Shown: piece by piece, positions 1 through 6,700 of the stretch
Layout: the number at the start of each line of letters is the position of its first letter
How positions within the stretch are numbered: the first letter of the stretch is position 1
NCBI GenBank assembly: GCA_009919365.1
Contig: RGBZ01000041.1
Location: 1-7,109 of the forward strand
Direction of reading: 5' to 3'
Length of the DNA: 7,109 nt
Source of the DNA: a bacterium
GTDB taxonomy: Bacteria > Chloroflexota > Limnocylindria > Limnocylindrales > Limnocylindraceae
The notes under the pieces: generated by a model
Database searches by the model: none
The model's input: the letters and a program-made list of their open reading frames with translations, nothing else
What the model was told of the DNA's origin: nothing
Position numbers and translations under genes: made by a program

Positions 1-154
1 CACGCCCAGTTTGGAGCTCCTGATTCTGTACCTCGTGAATCGCGGCTTCGACCTCAGCTGGCACTGGACCGTAGCTTCCCGCATTGAGGTAGATGCTCGC
101 CTCAGTCGAGGGCATCAGTTTGCGAAGTTCGGTGACCTTCTCAAGATCGCTCAT
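1..154 (-). CDS. Class V aminotransferase-like PLP enzyme (N-terminal fragment)
   Basis: Only the first 51 codons are present; the gene continues past the left edge. After a short helical leader (MSDLEKVTELRKLMPSTEAS) the protein reads IYLNAGSYGPVPAEVEAAI. This matches the N-terminus of class V (cysteine desulfurase/isopenicillin N epimerase-type) aminotransferases, where a YLNxGSxGPxP segment precedes the first helix and helps line the substrate pocket. The PLP lysine and the rest of the fold lie outside the window, so the substrate cannot be told. The ATG overlaps the TGA of the upstream DNA ligase (ATGA, 151-154) and has a good Shine-Dalgarno sequence 5 nt before it. It is therefore a downstream operon gene, translationally coupled to the ligase. 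Seen: start, overlap and motif. Inferred: enzyme class. Specific function unknown. Confidence 0.75.
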   Translation of the reverse strand, partial: MSDLEKVTELRKLMPSTEASIYLNAGSYGPVPAEVEAAIHEVQNQELQTGR

Positions 155-1890
155 TCAGTCTCCCCTGCCACTCCGGCGGAGGCGCGGCAGCGCGCCTCAA
201 TCGCTGAGAGCGACGCTACCTGATCAGGGCCCAGGTCGGTGCGGAAGCGCACGATTCGTGCGCCACGCACGCTATAGCCTGAACCGCTACGCGCGCTGCG
301 GCGCAGCTCGTCAAACGAGACCTCTACGACGATGCGCGGCTCGACGCTGCGATAGTTGCCAAGCTGGGCAACGGTGTGCGCCTCAAACCAGCGCCCCATC
401 TCGCTCATCTCGCGCTCCCCCAACTGTGCCGAGGCACGGCCAAGCGTTGTGAGTCGACCAGAGAGATCGTCGCGTACGGCGAAGGTCAACTCAGATAGGA
501 GCGTTCGCCGCCGTCCGACGCCGTACTCCACACCGACCACCACGCAGTCAACACTATCGATTGGGTGCTTCAGCTTGAGCCACGCCGATCCGCGTCGGCC
601 CGGGGCGTACGCGGCAGTAGTTGACTTCAGTACGACCCCTTCGGAGCCGCGCATGCGTGCGGCGATGAACTCCGCCTCAATCTCTTCGATGTCTTGGACG
701 ACGCGCTGCGGTGCTACGTCAATGACACCGCCACTCCCTTCGACGATCTTGAGCGAAGCGAGCGTGGCGTGCCGCTTGTGGAGCGGCGCGCCGATGAGGA
801 GTTCGGCTCCAAGAGCGATCAGGTCAAAGGCAACGAACTGCACAGCTGTTCGTTCGCGTTCGTGCAGGGTTGTCTCTGCGCCGCTCAGCCGTGACTGCAC
901 CGCGCTTACCGGGAGTGGGTGCCCCTCCTCAAAGGCGACGATCTCGCCGTCGAGGATGAGCGAATCGGCCAGCTGCGTTGCGGCGGCGGCAATCTCGGGG
1001 AAGGCAACAGTGATGTCGTTTGTGTCCCGGCCGTAGAGTGCGACCTGGCCGTCCGCTACGTGCAGCTGCGCGCGGATCCCGTCGTACTTGTCTTCAACCG
1101 CAATGGCTCCCGCGGTGATTTCGCTCAGACGCTCCATTGCGTCGGCGGCACTCGCGGCGGGTGCGGCGAGCATCGCGGGGATCGGGTGGAAGTAGCGGAG
1201 GCGCGCTTCACCTAGGGCTCCGCGCTTGGCGAGAAGTGCAACCCGACCGGCATCCCCCTCAAGGGTGATCGCCCATCGCACAGCGCTCAACTCAGCACCG
1301 AATGCTGAGGCGATCGCACCCTCTAGTAGCCCGTCGCGGAGGCCAATCTGTACGTCGCCGGAGAGCATGCGCACGATGTACTTCGCGGCGATCGGTGAGG
1401 TTCCATAGAAGAGCTGCATCAGCAGGTCGTGGCGCCGCTGCCCGCTCGCGCCACGAATGGCGGCGAAGGCTTCAGGGAGGGATCTGAGCGTTGGGGCGGA
1501 GCCCGCCCCTGCGACTGGCGCTACCCCTGTGGCGCTGGCGATGGCGCTACTCCGCACCTGGGCGTGGCGCTCCTCGCTTGCGGCAGCCTCGCCGGCGATC
1601 GGCCGCTCACTCTCGAGCAGCTCCTCAACGGCGGCACCGATATCACCCGTCTCATCGAGGATCTTGGCAAGGGAGCCGGCTGGTGCCCCCGCGACCTCCT
1701 CTACCGCCTTCGCAAGGGTTGGCCATGAGATTGCCCCCGCTTGGGCGGCACCGCGGCTACCGAGGAGGCGGCAGATCACCTCAAGGTCAACCTCGTCGGC
1801 GCCGCGAAGGGCATCCGTAAAGAGTCGAGCCTTCTCTGAGGTCCGGGAGGCCCCCTCAATCTTGCGCGCCAATTGCGTCCAACTAAGCAT
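151..1890 (-). CDS. lig: ATP-dependent DNA ligase
   Basis: Complete 579-residue cytoplasmic enzyme that seals nicks in duplex DNA using ATP through a lysyl-AMP intermediate. Order of domains: an alpha-helical DNA-binding domain (about 1-235) with the conserved helix SPIAAKYIVRMLSGDVQIGL near 165-184; the adenylation domain with motif I KYDGIR (268-273, K268 the predicted adenylated lysine), motif III LDGEIVAF (313-320), motif IIIa FVAFDLIAL (352-360), motif IV SEGVVLKS (416-423) and motif V AWLKLKH (436-442); then a C-terminal OB-fold ending in a motif VI-like RGARIVRFR (542-550). An Ala/Ser/Gly/Glu-rich low-complexity linker (about 95-135) interrupts the DNA-binding domain. The length and domain order resemble archaeal/eukaryotic ligase I-type enzymes and mycobacterial LigB, not NAD-dependent LigA, and there is no polymerase or phosphoesterase domain as in LigD. 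MLSWTQLA is a typical family N-terminus, which supports the start. No Shine-Dalgarno precedes it; a -10-like TACGAT 7 nt upstream suggests a leaderless mRNA. Role: repair or accessory ligase, inferred from the family. Confidence 0.97.
   Translation of the reverse strand: MLSWTQLARKIEGASRTSEKARLFTDALRGADEVDLEVICRLLGSRGAAQAGAISWPTLAKAVEEVAGAPAGSLAKILDETGDIGAAVEELLESERPIAGEAAASEERHAQVRSSAIASATGVAPVAGAGSAPTLRSLPEAFAAIRGASGQRRHDLLMQLFYGTSPIAAKYIVRMLSGDVQIGLRDGLLEGAIASAFGAELSAVRWAITLEGDAGRVALLAKRGALGEARLRYFHPIPAMLAAPAASAADAMERLSEITAGAIAVEDKYDGIRAQLHVADGQVALYGRDTNDITVAFPEIAAAATQLADSLILDGEIVAFEEGHPLPVSAVQSRLSGAETTLHERERTAVQFVAFDLIALGAELLIGAPLHKRHATLASLKIVEGSGGVIDVAPQRVVQDIEEIEAEFIAARMRGSEGVVLKSTTAAYAPGRRGSAWLKLKHPIDSVDCVVVGVEYGVGRRRTLLSELTFAVRDDLSGRLTTLGRASAQLGEREMSEMGRWFEAHTVAQLGNYRSVEPRIVVEVSFDELRRSARSGSGYSVRGARIVRFRTDLGPDQVASLSAIEARCRASAGVAGETE
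160..166 (-). promoter_or_regulatory. Shine-Dalgarno site of the aminotransferase-like gene
   Basis: On the minus strand AGGGGAG lies 5 nt upstream of the ATG at 154, inside the last codons of the ligase gene. It fixes the start of the downstream gene and supports translation of a polycistronic mRNA. It contrasts with the ligase and nucleoside hydrolase starts, which have no such site at a usable distance. Confidence 0.7.
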
Positions 1891-1897
1891 CTGGAGG

Positions 1898-1903
1898 ATC
1901 GTA
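1898..1903 (-). promoter_or_regulatory. Putative -10 element of the ligase operon (leaderless)
   Basis: The minus strand reads TACGAT followed by 7 nt and then the ligase ATG (1890), placing the expected transcription start at or next to the A of the ATG. No Shine-Dalgarno is present: the bases before ATG are CCTCCAG, which is the anti-SD-like sense. No recognisable -35 lies 16-18 nt upstream. It overlaps the GTATAC palindrome (1901-1906) shared with the divergent gene. TSS position is inferred. Confidence 0.5.
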
Positions 1904-1909
1904 TACCGT
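1904..1909 (+). promoter_or_regulatory. Putative -10 element of the GNAT gene (leaderless, divergent)
   Basis: The plus strand reads TACCGT (or TATACC two bases earlier), then 6 nt, then an in-frame GTG at 1916. This is the same geometry as the other two leaderless-looking starts in the window. It shares bases with the opposing ligase -10 through the GTATAC palindrome. No clear -35 is visible. If the GNAT protein instead starts at the GTG at 1967, the mRNA would have a leader of about 50 nt. Confidence 0.4.
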
Positions 1910-1915
1910 GACGGC

Positions 1916-2491
1916 GTGGTCGGAGAGCAGCCTCAGGGATCTATCGGCGGACACGAGGCGGTACTCGTGGGCGAGCGGGTAACCCTACGCCCGCACTCGT
2001 CTGAGACGCTTCCCGCCCTCAAGCGCTGGTACGCCGACCCGGAGCTGGTCCGCCTTGCGCGACACCGAAACGCACCCCTGACCGGCGAAGAGGTTGATCG
2101 CTTGGTCCGCGAGCGCTTCACCACCGCTCAGATGCTCGCCTTCGCCTTGTATGAACGCGTTGATCAGGCTGAACAGCTCATCGGCAGTTGCACGCTTGCA
2201 AATCTTGACATCGAGAACGGTACCGCGACCTTTCATCTGATGATCGGCGAGCCCGATGCTCGCGGACGCGGTCTCGGCAGCGAGGCGACACAACTTGTCA
2301 CCCGCTTCGCCTTTTCAGCGCTTGGTCTACATCGCATCAGCCTTACCCTCTTCGCTTTTAACGAACCTGCCCTGCGCTGTTACCTCAAGGCCGGATTTAC
2401 GGTCGAGGGACGGATGCGCGACGCGATCACACGAGATGGACGTCGCTGGGACGAGATTCAGATGGGGCTACTCGCTTCCGAAGCGTCGTAG
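1916..2491 (+). CDS. GNAT-family N-acetyltransferase, RimJ/RimL type
   Basis: Predicted acetyl-CoA-dependent N-acetyltransferase, about 191 aa from the GTG at 1916. The family signature GERVTLRP (residues 19-26) forms the first strand. The acetyl-CoA pyrophosphate loop is RGRGLG (116-121, motif A), followed by a helix. NEPALRCYLKAGF (149-161) is the conserved motif B region in which the NxxAxxxYxxxGF asparagine and tyrosine sit near the thiol. The tail EGRMRDAITRDGRRWDEIQM is typical of the RimJ/RimL/SpeG-like Acetyltransf_3 group, which includes ribosomal-protein, polyamine and antibiotic acetyltransferases; the substrate cannot be assigned. Start choice: GTG 1916 has a TANNNT -10 exactly 6 nt upstream and leaves room for strand AVLVGERVTLRP. 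GTG 1967 has a GAGGCGG 5 nt upstream and would give 174 aa. The frame is open well upstream into the antisense of the ligase gene, but that part is not coding. Divergent from the ligase; tail-to-tail with the nucleoside hydrolase, 9 nt apart. Confidence 0.92.
   Translation: MVGEQPQGSIGGHEAVLVGERVTLRPHSSETLPALKRWYADPELVRLARHRNAPLTGEEVDRLVRERFTTAQMLAFALYERVDQAEQLIGSCTLANLDIENGTATFHLMIGEPDARGRGLGSEATQLVTRFAFSALGLHRISLTLFAFNEPALRCYLKAGFTVEGRMRDAITRDGRRWDEIQMGLLASEAS
1955..1961 (+). promoter_or_regulatory. Possible Shine-Dalgarno for the alternative GNAT start
   Basis: GAGGCGG lies 5 nt before an in-frame GTG at 1967. It would direct initiation just before GERVTLRP and produce a 174-residue protein. 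It competes with the leaderless start at 1916; sequence alone does not settle which is used. Confidence 0.35.
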
Positions 2492-2500
2492 TGCGAACGG

Positions 2501-3436
2501 TTACGCGCGGAACGCCGCTCGTATCATTTCGATGAATCGATCCCGATCTACGCGATACACCACGCGGCAATTCGGCGTACGCTTCGTATTACCTAGATGA
2601 TCAACGATCGTTTGGCCGCGCTCATGCCCGAGTCCGAGTGACACCTCTACCCGCAGGTGTGCTTCGCTGGTCGCAATGTTGGGCTCTAGTGCCACCGCCA
2701 TCGCGATTGGATCTGGCCAGTCAAAACCTTTCAGCTTTGACGACTCTTCGCAGAACTTTCGCAAGATTCGTTGGATATCGATGCTGTACGCACCGAGCGG
2801 TCCAAGCCCTCGCAGCTCTGCGGCCAAGTCATCCTCAATCACCGCGTCGGCCACAGAGACATCCCAACCGACCATCTCCACCTCCATGCCGGACTCCAGC
2901 ACGATATGCACCGCTTCGGGGTCAACCCACCAATTGAATTCGGCAAGCGGGGTGATGTTGCCAGGGAGAACGCCCGTGCCGCCCATGAGAACGCAGCGTT
3001 TCACCCAACGAGCGAATTGGGGTTCGATTCGAATGGCGAGGGCAAGATTCGTTAGCGGGCCGAGTGCCACAAGTTCCAATTGGCCCGGCTCTTTTCGGAA
3101 CGCTTCGATCATTGCGTACACGCCGTCTCTGCTATCCGGCGTACGGCCGCTCAGCGGCAGACCGATGTCGCCCATGCCGTCCGCACCATGCACATGTTGG
3201 GCGGTCGCAAATGGGCGTACCAGCGGCGCCTCTGCCCCGGCATGTACTGGGACCACTACGCCGCACAGCTCGGCGGTATAGAGCGCATTCTGCACGCCGA
3301 GTTCAACCGGAACGTTGCCGATAACGATTGACATGCCAACCACTTGAGTGTTTGGGTGACGCAGCGCCATAACGATGGCCACAACATCATCAGAGGCGGT
3401 ATCGGTGTCGATCCAGAGCCGCCGTGGTGCTGTCAT
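2501..3436 (-). CDS. Inosine-uridine-type nucleoside hydrolase
   Basis: 311-residue cytosolic enzyme of the nucleoside N-ribohydrolase family, which cleaves the N-glycosidic bond of nucleosides to ribose and free base in salvage. The N-terminal calcium-binding motif is DTDTASDD (10-17), a variant of the usual DTDPGxDD. IVIGN (37-41) is the ribose-contact strand, HGADGMGD (83-90) the conserved HGxDGxGD, GPLTNLA (126-132) and MGG (151-153) the central motifs, EFNWWVDPEA (166-175) the ribose-binding EFNxxxDPEA, and D242 in WPDPIAMA (240-247) the last calcium ligand. The residue before that Asp is Pro241, where classical enzymes have the general-acid His (HDP), so leaving-group activation may differ. 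The full family length is present and the start sits correctly before the first strand. A TAGAGT -10-like hexamer is 6 nt upstream of the ATG, suggesting leaderless transcription; GGTGG is too close to act as a normal ribosome site. Base specificity is unknown. Its 3' end faces that of the GNAT gene. Confidence 0.93.
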   Translation of the reverse strand: MTAPRRLWIDTDTASDDVVAIVMALRHPNTQVVGMSIVIGNVPVELGVQNALYTAELCGVVVPVHAGAEAPLVRPFATAQHVHGADGMGDIGLPLSGRTPDSRDGVYAMIEAFRKEPGQLELVALGPLTNLALAIRIEPQFARWVKRCVLMGGTGVLPGNITPLAEFNWWVDPEAVHIVLESGMEVEMVGWDVSVADAVIEDDLAAELRGLGPLGAYSIDIQRILRKFCEESSKLKGFDWPDPIAMAVALEPNIATSEAHLRVEVSLGLGHERGQTIVDHLGNTKRTPNCRVVYRVDRDRFIEMIRAAFRA

Positions 3437-3442
3437 TCCACC

Positions 3443-3448
3443 ACTCTA
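3443..3448 (-). promoter_or_regulatory. Putative -10 element of the nucleoside hydrolase gene (leaderless)
   Basis: The minus strand reads TAGAGT, then exactly 6 nt, then the ATG at 3436. The expected start of transcription is the A of the ATG. No -35 consensus is seen 16-18 nt upstream. If real, it separates the hydrolase from the surface-protein gene upstream on the same strand. Confidence 0.45.
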
Positions 3449-3470
3449 TCGCAGCCCGGCGAGCTTTCGC

Positions 3471-3665
3471 CTATGGGAAGCGGAATGGCACCTTTGGTGA
3501 GGCGCTGGGCTTCTCGCTCGGATTTGCAGAAGGTGCTGCCACCGATGTTGTCACAATTGGCTGCAGGATCGTTGCGGTGAGAAACACCACAATGAGGGCA
3601 ACAAAGAGACGTTGTACAACCAGCGCGTTCCTGCGCGACACCGGGGTGAGAGCTCTCCGTCGCAC
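3471..3665 (-). CDS. Doubtful small ORF with signal-peptide-like hydrophobic segment
   Basis: A 64-codon ORF from a GTG to TAG, between the surface-protein stop and the nucleoside hydrolase promoter. I do not recognise it. It has an Arg-rich N-terminus (MRRRALTPVSRRN), a hydrophobic core (LFVALIVVFLTATILQPIV, about 20-38), an AxA-like site in TTSVAAPS (about 39-46), and a Pro/Ser/Lys tail ending in PFRFP. That is the layout of a signal peptide with a short exported tail or of a one-pass membrane peptide. Against it: no Shine-Dalgarno or TANNNT hexamer at the right distance, a GTG start, and overlap with an inverted repeat. The ORF is in the same frame as the surface-protein gene and stays open back to that gene's TAA. 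It could be a real small gene, decayed 3' sequence, or chance. Confidence 0.3.
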   Translation of the reverse strand: MRRRALTPVSRRNALVVQRLFVALIVVFLTATILQPIVTTSVAAPSANPSEKPSASPKVPFRFP

Positions 3666-3704
3666 AGTCGGGCGTCGACAGCTATCCGAGCAGCAACCGG
3701 TGTC
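3637..3704 (-). repeat. 8-bp inverted repeat directly after the surface-protein stop codon
   Basis: On the minus strand GACACCGG (3704-3697) begins at the first base after the TAA and pairs perfectly with CCGGTGTC (3644-3637). The 52-nt loop holds further self-complementary pieces, including GAGAGCTCTC (3648-3657). It could form a branched RNA structure in the 3' untranslated region that protects or helps end the surface-protein mRNA. No U-tract follows the second arm, so it is not a classical intrinsic terminator. Confidence 0.4.
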
Positions 3705-6700
3705 TTACTTCGTCTGCGACCAGGCGTAGGCGGTTCGCACCACTCCTGCAATCGTGTTGGTGGCCGTGATGCGCGCTCGGTACCAGGTGTTGGCTGGGAG
3801 GCTGGCCGGCTGCCTGTAGGTGGCTGCGGTCTGACCAGAGATCAGGGTGCAGCCTGAGATCGACGCACCAGTCTGGATGGTTGACGAGGTGTCTGCAGAA
3901 GTACACGAGAACCACTGGATCGACGTGCTTGGGGTTGGCGTGCCGCTCCAGCTTCCGACCGTCACGTTCAGGTTGCCGTTTGCGACCTTGGTGCCCGTGA
4001 TAGCCGGCTGTGCAGTCGCAAGTGGGACCGCCTGCACCACGATCCCAAGGTTTGCGCTGCTCGCCTCAAGGTAGTTCGCGGAGCTGGCGCGGGTGACCTT
4101 GACCGTACACGTCCCAACCGCGGTTGCCGTGAGGGTTGCACCGGAGATTGAGCATGAGGTCGTGCCGGCGCTTACCACCGAGTAGGTGAGCGAACCACCA
4201 CCGGTTCCACCCGCTCCGGTCAAGGTTGTCGATCCTGTGCCACCACTGAGGGCAATGGCAGTTGGCGAGGCTGAGAGGGTCACGGTGGCTTGGCTCGACT
4301 TGGCAACCGTGAAGCTCTGAGCGACGGCGTCGGCGGCCGAGAATCCACCGCCCGAGGCGGCGTTCGCGGTAATGGTGCACGTGCCTGCCCCGACGATCGT
4401 GATCGTACCGCTGGAGGTAACTGTGCAGACTCCACTCGTGCTCGAGGTGAAGGTGACTGGTCGCCCTGAGCTGGTGAACGCATCGGCGTCGAATGCGGCA
4501 GCGCCGAACGTCACGTCGCCTAGTGCGTTGAATTCGATCACTTGGATGCCCGCGGTGATTGCGAACGAGCGGGTCACGTTGGTGGCAGCGGCGTAGTCGC
4601 TCGAGCCAGCCTGAGATGCGCGGATGGTGCAGGTGCCGGCGTCGACGAACATTGCTACGTCACCGCTGACCGAGCAGACGAGCGGCGTTGTGGACTCAAG
4701 CGTTACCAAGAGGCCTGACGACGCTGTCGCCACGAGGGTGACTGTTGCGGTATCGAAGGTGGTGTCGAGCGGCTGCGTGAAGTCGATCGTTTGTGCTGCT
4801 GCGGTAATCGTGAAGCTGCGATCGACTGGTACGGCGTTGTTGTTGTTCAGGTTGCCTGACTGGCTTGCGGTGATGGTGCAGGTTCCCGCGGTGAGGATGG
4901 TGAGCGTGGACCCGACCACCGTACACACCCCGGTGGTCTTCGAGGTGAAGGTGACCGCGAGGCCTGACGTTGAAGTTGCGCTCAGGGTTACGTCGGCGTC
5001 CCCAAGTGTCTTGTTGCTGAGCGGATTGAAGGTAATCGTCTGGACGGCCTTGGCGATAGTGATCGTGAGCGAGACGGTGCTCGCGGCGTTGTAGTTGCCG
5101 TTACCCGCCTGGTTCGCCGACACGGTGCACGCACCGGCGCGATTGATTGTGACCGTTCCTGTGACGGTAATGCTGCAGATGGTTGGGGTGGTGCCGGTGT
5201 ATGTCGGCGTGAGGCCTGCCGTTGAGGTGGCCGTCACGGTAAAGGCTGCGTCGCCGAAGGTCTTAGCTGGAACGCTTGCGAAGGAGAGTACCTGGCTGCC
5301 CTTGTTGACTGAGAACGAACGATCGTTGTTGCTGGCTGCGAGATAGAAGTCGTTGCCGCCCTGGGCTGGGCGAATCGTGCAGGTACCACCGGCCACGATC
5401 GTGACGGTTGAACCTTCGACGGTGCAGATCGAGGTGGTCAGGCTTGAGAAGCTAACAGTCAAACCTGACGATGCGGTTGCGCTCACGTCGAATGGAAGGG
5501 TTCCGAGCGTCTGGTTGCTCAAGAGTCCGAAGTCGATCGTCTGGGAAGCCTTGGCGATCGTGAAGGTCTGCGTGTAGCGCGTTGCAGCAAGGAAGTTGTC
5601 AGTGCCGGCCTGGTCAGCCGTGACGGTGCAGGAACCTGGCTTGACGATCGTTAGGGTGGCGGTTGAGACGGTGCAGATCAGTGGGGTCGTTGAGGTGTAG
5701 GTCATGGCGCCACCCGAGGTTGCCGACGCCTGGAGCAGGAATGGAAGCTGACCGTACGTGGCTGGGTCGATCGTATCCCAGGTGATGATCTGCGCCGACT
5801 TGACCACGGCGAAGCTCTTCGTCACGCGCGGGGCGGCGAAGTAGTTTGCATTGCCGCTCTGGTCGGCAGTGACGGCACAGGTGCCGACGCCGACGATCGT
5901 GAGGGTGTTCGTCGCGCCGTTAATGGTGCAGACGTCCCCGTTGGTGGTGTTGAAGGTGAACGCGCCTCCGGACTCCGAGGTTGCGGTGAGCAGGAATGGC
6001 GCATCGCCGTAGGTCTTGCCAGCAAGATCGGCGAAGGAGATGGTCTGTGAGCCCTTGATGATCGTCAGGAGAACGGTGTCCGTGGCCTCAAGGTAGTTTT
6101 CCGAGGCAGCTGAGGTTGCCGTCAAGAGGCAGGCCCCATCGCCAACCTGCGAGATCGTGACGGAGCCGGTCCCGACGACGCAGTCGACGTCATCTTCGGC
6201 GAAGTTCACGGTTCCGCCGCCAACCTCGTTAGTGGTGCTCAGGGTTGCGGTTGCCAACGTTGGGGAGGTATATGCGACCGTCGCGCCAGCGCTGGATCCA
6301 TTGATCTGCGCCGTGAATCCGGTCTGGACTGCCTTGTCGATCGTGACTGTGACCGTTGCCGATGTGGCCAGGTAGTTGCTGGTCTGAGCACGTCGTGCAG
6401 TTACGACACAGGCCCCATCGCCACGGTTTACGACTGTCAGCGTCGATCCACTGATGGTGCAGTTGGTCTCGCTGTCTACGATGCTGTAGCTGATCTCGCC
6501 ATCAGAGCCACCGGTCGTGTCGAGGGCAACTGTGGTGCCTGCGGCGGTGTAGGTAACGGTTGCACCGGCGGCGCTTCCATTCGCGCGGGCGGCAAAGACT
6601 GCCTGGCTCGCTCGATTGATGGTGAGCGATACCGTCGACGTGGCCACCTGGTAGTCGTCAGTCTCCGCTCGCGTTGCGCGGATGACGCACTCACCGTCAC

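Noticed and set aside
356..1036. 226-codon plus-strand ORF opposite the ligase
   Set aside because: Composition is low-complexity Ser/Arg/Ala, and it mirrors a gene with all ligase motifs on the other strand; it is a shadow of codon bias.
1457..1915. N-terminal extension of the GNAT protein to an ATG at 1457
   Set aside because: This part lies fully antisense to the ligase coding sequence, is Ala/Pro/Ser/Arg-rich with no domain similarity, and precedes the natural family start by about 150 residues.
2473..2500. Bidirectional terminator between the GNAT and nucleoside hydrolase genes
   Set aside because: CGCTTCCGAAGCG can form only a 5-bp stem with a 3-nt loop, lies within the GNAT coding end, and has no T-run on either side.
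4299..6053. CRISPR array or recent DNA tandem repeat
   Set aside because: The roughly 250-bp periodicity is of protein modules in one open frame; units differ widely in nucleotides and there are no short identical repeats with unique spacers.
4372..6375. Series of plus-strand ORFs opposite the surface protein, some near 150 codons
   Set aside because: Their protein sequences repeat in step with the modules (VTVQTP, VVFEVKVT, RPD) because they are the reverse complement of the repeats; no independent domain or ribosome site supports them.
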